Assembly: GCA_010015655.1 (NCBI GenBank) | Contig: ML976714.1 | Location: 231,666 to 295,665 of the forward strand | Direction: 5' to 3' | From: Bimuria novae-zelandiae CBS 107.79 | Lineage: Eukaryota; Ascomycota; Dothideomycetes; Pleosporales; Didymosphaeriaceae | DNA: 64,000 nt | Shown: piece after piece, positions 35,931 to 46,691 of the stretch | How the letters are laid out: every line of letters begins with the position of its first letter | Numbering within the stretch: the first letter of the stretch is position 1 | Translations under genes and position numbers: made by a program | The notes under the pieces: generated by a model | What the model was told of the DNA's origin: nothing | Databases searched by the model: none | What the model saw: only the letters and a program-made list of their open reading frames with translations

Positions 35931-38900
35931 CACCCCCTTAGCTTAGAAATCCTTACAGGCTAGATTATATTATAGTTTCTTATTATGCGAGCGCGAGGTC
36001 TTTAAGTTATTTTTAAATCTCCTTAAGAGGCGCTTCGTTTGTTACCTTAGGTCTTTCTACTTTTACTAGTCTAAGTTGAGTTAGGAACCTTTCCTACTTG
36101 TTAACTAAGAGGACCTTTATAAAGCCGTCGGCGATTATATCTGCTAATTACACGTACTCTACCTTTATCTTTCTAGTAAAGACTTCCTGTCTTAGCCAGT
36201 AATTGTAAATGTCGACGTGTTGTAGTTTGGTCTGGAGCTTAGATATCTCTTTAGTTATTAGTCGAATAGTTTGCTTGTTATCGCATTAGATGGTAATTAA
36301 CGATAAAAGTAGTTTAATCTATAGTTTGTCTAATAGTCGTGAAATAAAGATTGCTTCCTTGGCTACTTGTGATAAGGCGAGAAGCTCTACTTTAGTTGTT
36401 AAGGTTATAATAGTGTCTTGTTTATTTGCTCTCTAGGCAATAAGTCTGTTAAATAGCTTAATAGCGTATCCTTGCGAGCTCTTTCTATCTAGTGTGTTAT
36501 TAGCAAATAAAGCATCGCTAGCTACTTAAAAGTAGTTGCCCCCTCTAAGTTGCAGTGCTCTCCATCTAGTACTGGACAAGTATAGTAGTACTCGATCGGC
36601 GGCATTGTGATGTTCGGAGCCTGGATTTAACAGGAACCAAGCCAGCCTTAAGGTTATAAAGGTAATGTCTAGTCGGGTCGTTACTACTGTAAATAGAAGT
36701 AATCCGATTTTGCGTTAGTATTTGTTAATTTCTAAGGGTGTTGCCAAGCCTATTCGAGGCTTTAACTTGGTAGTAGCTATTAGGGTATCGTAACAGATGT
36801 CTTTCTTATTAACTAGTTAACTAATCTTCTCTACGTATGCGGCTTAAGAGAGTTAGATCTTCTAGTAACTTTAGTCCCTAATAACCTCTACGCTAAGAAA
36901 CTACTAAAGGTCGTTTCCTTTAGTAAAGATATATTTCTCCCGTAGGCGCTTAATTATTTACTAGGCTTCTTGCTCTTTCTGCTTATGATACGCTACTATA
37001 ATATTGTTAACGTAAAAGAAGATAATAATTCCGTTTTTAATAAGGCAGCATGGCTCGTAAGGCATAGTTTAGAAGTTAAGAGCTTTAAGTGTTGTGGTGA
37101 ATTCTCTCTGCCAGAGGAGTAGTAAGATCCGTAGACTATATAGAGCCTTGTTAACTTAGAGGATTGTTCTAGGTTTTCGATAGCCGTGGGGCATTCTTAT
37201 GTATACTTCTTGATCTATCGTTGCATGGACAAAGGCGTTTGTGACGTTGTATTGTTTGAGCTCCAAGTCGTGGTAGGCTACAATTACTATCAGCATTTAG
37301 AATAACCGGCTGGCAAGCGTGGCTACGTAAGTGTCCTGCGAGGTAATATTCTATTATTAATCGCTACAGACAACTAGTCGCGCCTTGCACTTTAGCAAGC
37401 GATAGTACTTATTAAGTTTATAGGTGTATACCTATATATAGTTAAGGATCTATTGTCCTGTCAACTTAATCTTCTTTATTAGTACCTCTAACCATAATTT
37501 CATTTGTTAATAGCTTACAAGATAGGCCTGTTCTGCTTCTTTAAACAGTTTACCTATCGGGTGGTCCTTAAGCTTGGTACGGCACGTTAGCAGAGGTGGG
37601 AGTTAACTTTAATAGGGCTTTAAGCCTTTAGCAAGCATTCTTATTATCTTTACCTTATTTATAATATCCCCTCCGTATTTCCTAACGTGGCTAGCTTAGG
37701 TTCCCGCCATGAAGGCTGCTACCCAGGGGGCAGTCTTAGGCGACCTATATTATGTTACTTTGGATTTATTTTTAGCTATTAACTAAGCAAGCAATGCTGC
37801 AGGTAGCAGTATAGATAGAAGAGTTAGGTAACTATCTCTAATTTTCCTCCCTTAATAGTAGCCTGGCGGGTCTACTTCGCCTTAATAGTCTAAAAAGTCC
37901 TTAGCAGCCTTATCCTTATAGAAAGACTCTATTTCTAGTTACTAAATAAAAGTTAGTAGTTTAATAGTCCTTACATGCGTAGCTATTTCTTCTAGCGTGT
38001 TGTGTATAAGGTTGTCTATTAGATCTTTAGTCTTCCTGTTAAATATAGACTACTTGTTAAAGACGACGTCTCGGGTGCTAATCACCTTAGCGAGTAATAG
38101 TATCCAAATGCGATAGATATTTAAGGATTAGTATCTAATAAGATAGCTAATCCAAGCTTTCGGATCGAGGCGTTGCAAACGTGATTTGCCTTAGTAAGTG
38201 TCGTCGGTTATTGCAAAGGCTTTACAGCCATACGCCTTTAGGTAGGCAAGATTAGGTTTCCGTAGTAAAGTTATAATCCTATTACTAAACGCGACTCGTG
38301 TAAAGAATATTTTATATAGTATCTTTTAGTTATTTACGTAATTTAGTGTTTAATTATAGAGGTATACTGTAGCCGTTATAACTTTAGGCTATAGTTCCTA
38401 AAATAGGTTAGCGTCGAGTCGCATTACGCGTGATTTCTTTTTATTTACACCCCCTAAGCGTTTGGCACCTCCGTTCTAAGCTTAGGTGTCTAGGACCGAA
38501 GGCTCGATAATAATTCCTTAGGTTACTAACCAACGTTCTACTTTTAGTTTAACTATAGTAATTTCATGATCTGCCTCGATAGTCTTAACTGTTATGTTGT
38601 AGTGGTTCTTAAGGAATAGGAGGAAGGTTAAAAGGATCTTAATAATTAATTTCGCCATTCTATTATCTATAAAGTAAAAGTCCCATTATAGTCCTAAGAA
38701 TTTATTAGTAATTAATATTTAGCTCTTTTCTTTAGTGACGCTTTACGTTTCGTATGTATAGAAATCAATAGTTAGCCTCTCTCTAGGTCCTTTAGTGTTG
38801 ATCCGTGGCGCGTGGCTAATCTGTCGTTTTAATTTTGCTCTACTATAGGAGTAACACTTAACTATTATAATCCCTTTCACGCGCACCCCCTCAGCTTGCT

Positions 38901-40718
38901 ACACTAAGTGCTTAATTGCTACTAGTCTAGGGTGTCCTAGTCTCTTGTGCCAAAGCATGGCTAACGCTCTTTATAGTACTCTTTTTATTTAAGAGGTGAT
39001 CTTGCGTGCATGATATAAGGCAGGTAGTAGTAGGTCGTACTTAAGTACCTACTAGCCATGGATCTTAGTAAGATTCCTAATAATTATATTATCTAGTCCT
39101 CTTAAAGTAGTTAGGTCTATTTGCGTATCCCACTAGATTCCTCTCTATCTTAGTAGTTAAAAAGAGACTAAATTACATAGTAGGTTAGGGCAGATAGTCA
39201 TGTCGTGTAGGACTAATTTAGTTATTCTAGACTAACTTTTTAGAGTTAGATTAATAGAGCTATATCCTTTTATCTATATCTTCGTATTCCTAGCCCATAT
39301 ATAGTCTCCGGGCATAGGAGGACGGAAGTTATAGATATGGTTAGGGTTATTCGTAATATAGCAGGTTAATCCTAAGTCGAGGATAAACAATCACTTTAAT
39401 AGGTAGTTATTAATTTCTGTCTTAACAGGCGCCGAGGTAAACGCGGCGTTAACTTTTAATATTCTCTACCCCTCTAGTTACTTATTAGGGATCTCTAGCG
39501 TTAGAGTATGCGATTGTTTAAGAATTAGCGTTTATAATTAGATTCTGCTCTATTCACGAATTAGCCCTTAGAATATTACGTTATTCTTACGCTTAAATTT
39601 AATAAGCTTGCTTATAGTCTTATTTAGTTTCTACTATTCAGGAGCTTAGTCTAGGTTAATATAATAGCAATCCCTAATACTATAGCGTTATCTACAGGCA
39701 GGGCATTTTGCTCCCGCTATTATAGCTAGCTCTTAATCTAAAGGCTGCTTAAGCTTAGCATTTTTACTAGCTATACGTTAATTACGGGGTCTGCCTTAGT
39801 TTCTGTTAGATCGCGCGCTTTTAGTATAAAAGGCGTCCTTACTATTACTCTAGGTGGTTGCACCACCTTTAGCGAGATATAATATATTATTAAATATAAA
39901 GGCTGCTTTATGTTTCCCTAATCTAAGGGGATAGTTTATTATTATATATTCTTAGAAGCGTTTTATTATCTCCTTCTAGCTTATGCTAGCTGCAAATCGA
40001 CCATTATCTTAAAAGTTTATAGACTATATAGGAGTAACTTTGTTTACGGCTGCCAGGAAGTCTTTTGTAATTATATTTAATTATAATAGTTTAGCAACTC
40101 GATATGTCTCTACCTTAGTAGCTACTTAGTTATACTTAGCTAGCCATGTGTCCTATTACGACGCGCTTCTTATTAGTCTAAGTAAGGCGAGGTATTAATC
40201 GCGGGCTCGTTCTTGTTTAATTTATTTATTAACTCTAACCATTAACTTTAGGTTAGTAATTTATTAGCGTAGTAACTTCTCTAGAAGGCAGCACGTGCGC
40301 AATAGGTGTAGCAATACAGTTAATTAAATAAAGGTCACGATGTGTTAAAGGCTTACTTATTCCTTCTTATACTCGTGTCTATTGTTCTTATATTATTTAA
40401 CGAGGATCTTATAGTATTTAAGATCTTCCTTAAATGCCTTTTATCCTGCTGCTAATAGTTTAGTCTATCTTATTAGGATTTTAACGTTCGTGGCTGTTGC
40501 GTATCTAGCAATTATTAGGGCTCTAATAGCTATTGGTTTCGTTATTAACGGGATAGTTGCTATTAGATTAACTTTATCCTAGATATTATAAATAACGCAT
40601 CTAGCTTGCAGCTACGTTATTTATCCCGTGTAGTTAGTGTGATCTCTTAGCGTTACTATAGGATTGCGGTAAGGTTGCTGCGCTATTTCGTATTAGTTAA
40701 GGTAGTAAGACTCTTAAT

Positions 40719-40887
40719 TATTAGATAAGATGCTTATGTGCGATAAGGTATAATAATTAGTAATAATTATGTCTTGTTCTCTGTCAACTCTATTAGGTTG
40801 GTTTTAACCCCTGGGCTAGTACGATAAGCGCTGTAGTCCCTGCTCGATTATACAGATCCAACCTCAACGCACTCGTTCTATCTAACA
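40719..40887 (-). repeat. LTR of second copia, mutated copy
   Basis: 169 bp; the terminal TGTCAG has become TATTAG (G-to-A and C-to-T). Confidence 0.85.
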
Positions 40888-41138
40888 ATAGTAGTCTTAG
40901 TAATAGCTCTAGAGCTTTCTTTCTACTCCTTAGGATTCTTATAATCTTAATATAGCGTAGTACAGTGTTACAAGTGGCTATACGTACCTAAGCCTGTTCC
41001 GGGTAAGGGGAGGATAGGTTAAGGATAAAGCGCCTCGCGGATATTTAGTAGTTAAGAGCGATAGCGGCAATACTAGGTTTATAAATAATCTAATCTTATA
41101 ATAAACTATAGAATAACTAACTAAACATTTACTAATTT

Positions 41139-41507
41139 TGTTATGAGGCACTCACACCTTGTTCCGATTTAGGTTAGGGCGGTAAGGTATTATAGTACTT
41201 TATAAATTATTTAGTAGTATAAATTAATGCGACACTTAGCGCGTAGCTAAATAATTTAATTTTATAATAAATAAGATAATTATTAGTTTATATAGGAGAA
41301 CGTACTTGCATAGAAGATATATAAGTTAACTATTAGGAGCGTATAAAGGAAACCATCCTGTATATATATCCTCCTTGTCCCATAGGGTCCCACGGTATCC
41401 TATAGTCTTGGCGTCTGGGACAGCCTGAGACATTACGTAATCCTAAGGTGGGGCCTGATTGTCGTCATAAGGCCCGTCGTCCCACCTTCGACTTCTGGAT
41501 CGTAACA
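41139..41507 (-). mobile_element. Solo LTR related to the gypsy LTR, inverted
   Basis: 369 bp, TGTTATGAGGC... to ...GGATCGTAACA, with perfect 5-bp duplication AATTT (41134-41138, 41508-41512). The first about 230 bp are the reverse complement of the 3' part of the gypsy LTR at 22715/34877. The last about 130 bp (from GTCCCATAGGG) are unlike that LTR and instead resemble part of the LTR at 44024-44468. Confidence 0.88.
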
Positions 41508-41512
41508 AATTT

Positions 41513-42859
41513 ATTGTAGGAGATATACTCGTAGTATATTAAATTAATTATAAAGAGTAAAAAAGTTATAAAAAAATTATTAAACTATATACTATCTATT
41601 TTAGCCCTTGCTATTATTAGAATTATTATTATAGTTTTACTAAGATCTTCTATCTAAAGATAGTTCTTAGAACTTACTATAGTCCTAACCTTTATACAGA
41701 ACTTTTTACTTATATAGGACTTTATTATATAACTACTAACCTAAGCTGCCCCGCACTTCCTTATATTTCTTTAACCTAGTTATTTTATTAATAATACCCC
41801 TTTTAGCATAATTATCTAGTCTCTTTATTTTTATAAGGTTTATAATCGTAACACTATCCCCCTCTTTAAGGCTATTATTCTAATACCTTATTTTATTATA
41901 TTGCTATGCTATTAGCGTTTAAGTTTTGATTTTTATAAAGGTACGCATCCCCGCTTTCTAAGGCAAGTTATAAAGATTAGGAGCGTGTTTAGAAAAAGAA
42001 GTGCGATAAGCGTCTAGAGTTACTTATAGCTAAAGAGCGTTTAGCCCTAGCTACTAAGGAGTCTACTTACTTAGCCTCCGCAACTACTTGTCTTTATTAT
42101 AAACTTGCTAAGGTTAAAGAGAAAGAGTATAATTATGCTTAGTATAATTTCTACGTTACTAATACCATAGAGCTCCTAGAGAAATAAAAAGAGAATCTAA
42201 AGAGTATAACTACTATTAATATTCGCGAACCGTTGTAACTTACACGTTTAAGGGCTAACTTAAGCTAGTTATAGGCTAATCCTTTTTATTTAACTTTATT
42301 TTTTTTTAATATTTCTTCCTTCCTCGCCGTTTTTCTAATTAAGAGTATTATTAGTAGTAATCTATTACTAATTCCTTATAGTTTATAAGATTTTTCTTTA
42401 GTTCTTAGGTATTATATTATTCTTGCTATCCTTTTTGCTTAAGTAAGTATTTAGGCTAACCTTATTTTATCTTTAGGTTCCTAATTTTCTTAATCTTGTA
42501 CTTATTATCTTCTAGATCTAACTAGATCTGAACTAGAGCGTCTAGCGCTATTAGTTTTAAAAGTAATTTATAAAATATAAAGTAAAGCACTTTAATAAGT
42601 ATATAAGAAGGCGTAATATTAGTATAGAACATTTACTTATTATTAATAACTATAAGAGCTATAACTCGTTTAAATTCTAAAACTATTATAAAAAAAATAA
42701 AATTCTTACCCTTTCCATACCTTTATATTTGTCGCACCTCCTATATCCACTTAATATAAGCTATTTTTTATTATTAAAGAAGGCGTGCAGGCACTATGCT
42801 ACGAATCTAATAGGTAACTATATTATATATATTACTAAAACTAAGTCCTTACCTTACTT
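41513..42859. other. AT-rich degenerate DNA, unidentified
   Basis: No open frame. On the plus strand at about 41960-42230 a stop-interrupted, Lys/Glu/Leu-rich string can be read (RLELLIAKERLALATKEST, then YYKLAKVKEKEYNYA), suggesting a decayed coiled-coil or transposon protein. No termini were identified. Confidence 0.35.
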
Positions 42860-44023
42860 TGTTTTAAGCCCTTGAGGATAGCTAGTCCTAAAGGAGACTA
42901 GGATTAGTTCTTAGATAAAAGTAATATTAAAATAAGTAAAGGGTACTAATAGCTCGCGCGAATTAATAGGGCATTAGTATTAAAAGTAAGGTAGGTTATA
43001 ATTAAATTAAGAAGACCATAAGTTAAACCTATATAATAGATTAATAAATAGGTTAAATACAGAGATAGAAGTCTATCTTTAAGTTCCTACATACTTATTC
43101 TGCTCGAGATGCTTGAGGCGAGCACGTCAAGCGCAGGATTATTAAAAATAAAATTATCGTTTTGTAAAACAATAAATTATCGTATTAAGCGATAAGTTTA
43201 TCCTTAAATAATACGCGATATTATTAGATAATTTAACGTATATACTATCTTTTCGCGCGAAAATTAAGCTCCTATCGTACGAAAGCTATTTTCTCTATTA
43301 CTATAGCTTTAGAAGATATCTTTTAGGTCTCTCTTAACTCTTTTAAATTGCTTAAAGTTTCTAGCAGCATAAGTTAAAAGAATATATTTAGTATCTATTA
43401 ATACTATTGCAATCTATTAAAAGACAAGCTAATATAAGATAGCTAAAATTAAAAGCTATATTATTATTCTCTTTGTCTATATAGCGCATTATTAACTACA
43501 AATAGTTAATATTATCTTTAATTGAAGCATTAGATTAAATCTAATAAAGCTATACCTTGTATGAAAACAACGGTGGTAAGTTAACTACAAGAACTTTAAA
43601 AATAAGTATTAATTAATAATAGGATAGGCGAGCTAAACTTATTAATTTTAAAGAGTATCTTAAATAATTAAGTGCTTAATTAGACTCTTGTAAATCTTAT
43701 TATTATATAAAACCTTCTATTTTGAATTATAAAGTAGCTAAAATTCTATACTTTCTACTAGGCGTTAAATCTAGAATTAGTTAATTATCTTACTACCGCT
43801 TATTTAGCTATAAGTAAATTAATTTATAAATTATTCTAGTTGCAAAGAGATATCGTATAAAACAAGGTCTAGTTAGCTTTAACTAATATATATCTTTCTA
43901 TTAATATCTAGATCTCTCTAAATAACTATCTTCTCTTAGTAACAAGTGCTTATTTTATTAACTCTTAAAAATAATAAATAAAGACTCTTTTAGCTTTACG
44001 TATAATAGCAAATTATAGTAAAG

Positions 44024-44468
44024 TATTAAGTCCCTATGGGGTAGCTAGTCCCAAAGGGACTAAGGTTAGTTCTCGGGCAAGAGTACTAGTAAGGTAAGAA
44101 AGGATTTATTAATAGCTCGTGCGTATTAATAGGGTTATTAGTATTAAAGGTAGTACGCGATTATAAACGAATTAACTAGAGCTAGAGTATAATTTAAATA
44201 ATAGATTAATAACTTAGATTAAATATAAATATAAAAGGGCTATACTTAGCATTCCTATATATATAACTAATCCTATAATATCCCATGGTTCCATACTATC
44301 CTAAACGTGGTACATGTGGGATCCCATGGTACAGTCACGTGACCCCAATGTCCCATAATCTTGGCGTGTGGGACATCGTGGGACATTACATAATCCTTAG
44401 TGGGACAATAGCGTCACCTTTCGTCATAAAGTGCCTTATATCGTTTCGTTGAACCTGGGATCCTAATA
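44024..44468 (-). mobile_element. Solo LTR, partly mutated, inside the hAT element
   Basis: 445 bp, TATTAAG... to ...GGATCCTAATA, reverse complement of the 45305 family; perfect 5-bp duplication TAAAG (44019-44023, 44469-44473). Terminal TG and CA have become TA. Confidence 0.85.
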
Positions 44469-45304
44469 TAAAGAAGAGTAATAGAATACTATTCTTCTTA
44501 TTATTTAAGACTATAGTATCGTGCGAATGCTTAGAGTAATTATTTTAACTAACTTAATAATAAATTATACATTTTATTATTTAATTTCGTAGTATCTTCT
44601 AAATAATAAAGATATTACCTAAAACTTCTTACACTAATAGATCCGCTGCTAAAGATATATAATTAATTTTATTATTTAGGCTTTCCTCTTTAACAAGGTT
44701 TAATTTAAAAAGATTATCACGTACGATAAAAAGGATACACTTAAAAAGGAATTAGATAAGTAACCTTAGGTAAAAAGAGAAAAAGGTTTTTATATAATAA
44801 GTATTCTTAGAAAGCTTTATAATATTATTATTTACTCGCATTTCTTAGTAAATTATATAAAAGAATTTATATCTTTAGTGTAGTAATAAATTCTACTTAA
44901 TAATTTTATATTATAAAATAGCTAGTACTATGTATTAAGTATAGCACTTAACAAAGAATTAGCCCTTAATAATTATATTAAAGTAAATTTTAAATTGCTT
45001 AAAAAGGACTATCTTTCTCTATAGGATTGGAGGGCTCTTCGTACAATAAGCGCTTTTCTATAGCTATTCTACTAAGTAACTTTAGAGACGTAAGGCGACT
45101 ATATTACACTAGATTAGCTTCTTTTTATAATAAACGTCTTTAGTAAATATATAGAAAAGTCTTTAAGTTAATATTATATAAATAAAGACTTAGCTTCGCG
45201 TATTTATTAAGTAGTTTAGAAGCTTAAGGAATATTATTATAAAATAAATAACTTTCTATTTTATACTATAGCACTTATTCTTTATCTAAACTATCGTACA
45301 AAAT

Positions 45305-45762
45305 TGTTAGGATCTGAACATGTATGGAACACGGAGGACCAACGGGCCTTAGTGGAAGTGACACTCGGCGGGGTCGCGTAACCGAGGTCACGTGATGTAC
45401 CATCCAGCCAAGACATACTATCCTGCTAAGATTGTGGAAGGTGTACCATCCATGGACGGCGCGACCATCTATCGGAATTTGGGGACGGTAGGAAGAAAGA
45501 TGGACAGTAAGGTTTACCCCCCCTTGTATATAAACCTATATAAATACCCTTATAGCATTCGTGTTCAACCTGTTTATTAATCTATCGTTTGGATCTAAAT
45601 AAGCAATCTTGTTGATTTAATTGTGCTGTACACACCTTCGATACTAACGCCCTAGTGACAAGCGCAAGCTATCACTACGACCCTCTCCTGTCCTACCAGT
45701 ATTCCTGCCCGAGAACCAACCTTAGCCCCTTAGGGATTAGCTATCTCTTTGGGATCTTAACA
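45305..45762 (+). mobile_element. Solo LTR, essentially unmutated, inside the hAT element
   Basis: 458 bp, TGTTAGGATCTGAAC... to ...GGGATCTTAACA, perfect 5-bp duplication AAAAT (45300-45304, 45763-45767). It has a TATA-like motif (TGTATATAAACC, about 45525) and normal GC content in the middle of RIP-mutated DNA. It interrupts the hAT transposase just after LNYRTK. The 62-codon frame at 45392-45580 is LTR sequence, not a gene. Confidence 0.88.
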
Positions 45763-46691
45763 AAAATGTGTAAAGATTTAGTAAAAAAGAAACTATTAAA
45801 GGATTATGCTTCCTGAAGTAAAAAAGCTTTAGATGTAATATTAAGATTTACGAATTCTGCTCATACTAGTATCGTACAAAACGCCTAAAATTGCACTATA
45901 ATATAAACATAATAAGTTTAATTAACGAATTACTTAGCTAGTAAGTTAAAATAAGTACAAAGATTATTATACTAAAGTACTATATAAGGTTTTAAGTAGT
46001 CTCTTTATAGTAGTAGTATATAAGTGCATAAAGGAAACGCTAGCGATAGCTTTTAATATTTATAATTAATATCCTATCTATTCCTATAATAAGCGATGAA
46101 CTAAAACAAGTATTTTTAAAAGGACGTCGTACGATATCGTGGGAGAGAATATAGCTTAGTGTATTAAGTATTAAATATACAGAATGTATAAAAAGTTAGC
46201 ACTAAAGTAGAATCCTAGTAGGAGAATAGCTAAAAGTACGTCGTACGATTGAAACGATAGAAAAACGATAATAAGCGATAAAAACGATAAATAAGATAAA
46301 ATACTAGTAAAAAACCGATAATCGTATCGTTTCTATCGTTGTATCGTTAACAACCCTGGTCGAGCGTGTACAGTAGCCTCATGTATCTGCTCGTTTTGCT
46401 CGAGTCGAGCGCATCGAGCAGTCACGTGACTTGCCTTATACTGTGCCACCATTGGTCAACATAAGACCCGTAGGCGCCCTGAGGCCTAGCTACGTGGTGC
46501 TTATTACGGATCCTAACACCTATGTGGGCGGCGACTACGGAGGAGCCTTTCAAAAGTCCTTGCTAGCGCCGACAAGGATATCTTAGCCATAACCCAGATC
46601 CGGCAACTGCTCCGAGCCAACGTGGCCTTTGCGCCCTCAGCTCTTTTGTAGAGCTACTCTCTACAGTAAATCTATACTATTCTACTCTATC

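Larger units (their letters stand above)
35762..40887 (-). mobile_element. Second Ty1/copia retrotransposon, RIP-inactivated
   Basis: 5126 bp with 169-bp LTRs (35762-35930, TGTCAGATAAG... to ...TCTAACA; 40719-40887, mutated start TATTAG). Flanks are GTAGT (35757-35761) and ATAGT (40888-40892), a target duplication differing by one transition. Coding strand minus: the same purine tract (TAAGGGGGTG on minus) adjoins the LTR at 35930. The internal part is homologous to the other copia (for example, the reverse transcriptase region around 37000-37200 matches 30120-30300), but the LTRs are unrelated in length. The YVDD box reads YVNN (minus strand, 37003-37014). No frame is open. Confidence 0.88.
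22750..46350. other. RIP-mutated AT-rich island
   Basis: Nearly all reading frames here are short; TAA/TAG replace former CAA/CAG/TGG codons, and LTR pairs differ by transitions only. Exceptions are islands of normal composition at 26655-26877, the copia LTRs (28781-29060, 33932-34211), part of 41380-41507 and 45305-45762. Composition returns to normal at about 46350. Confidence 0.85.
43134..46358 (+). mobile_element. hAT-family DNA transposon, RIP-degraded, carrying two solo LTRs
   Basis: Ends are CAGGATTATTAAAAA on the left (inferred ancestral CAGGGTTGTTAA) and TTAACAACCCTG on the right, with several ATCGTTT/AACGAT motifs just inside each end. Flanks are 8-bp duplications GTCAAGCG (43126-43133) and GTCGAGCG (46359-46366), differing by one G-to-A. 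Without the two LTR insertions it is about 2.3 kb. The plus strand just before 45305 reads KLKEYYYKIN and FYTIALILYLNYRTK, the C-terminal region of hAT transposases. All frames contain stops. Confidence 0.78.
42860..46518 (-). mobile_element. Solo LTR (family of 45305) split by the hAT element
   Basis: Left part 42860-43133 (TGTTTTAAGCCCTTG...) and right part 46359-46518 (ending GGATCCTAACA) together resemble the reverse complement of the LTR at 45305-45762. Examples are the left-part blocks around AGCTAGTCC...GGTTAGTTCT and the terminal GATCCTAACA. The left part is AT-shifted; the right part is not. No matching 5-bp duplication was found (TACTT versus CCTAT). Confidence 0.6.

Noticed and set aside
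45392..45580. 62-codon plus-strand open frame
   Set aside because: Lies wholly within a solo LTR with a perfect target duplication.
22715..46358. CRISPR array or tandem-repeat satellite
   Set aside because: Repeats are explained by LTR pairs and inverted termini with target duplications; no regular spacer structure.
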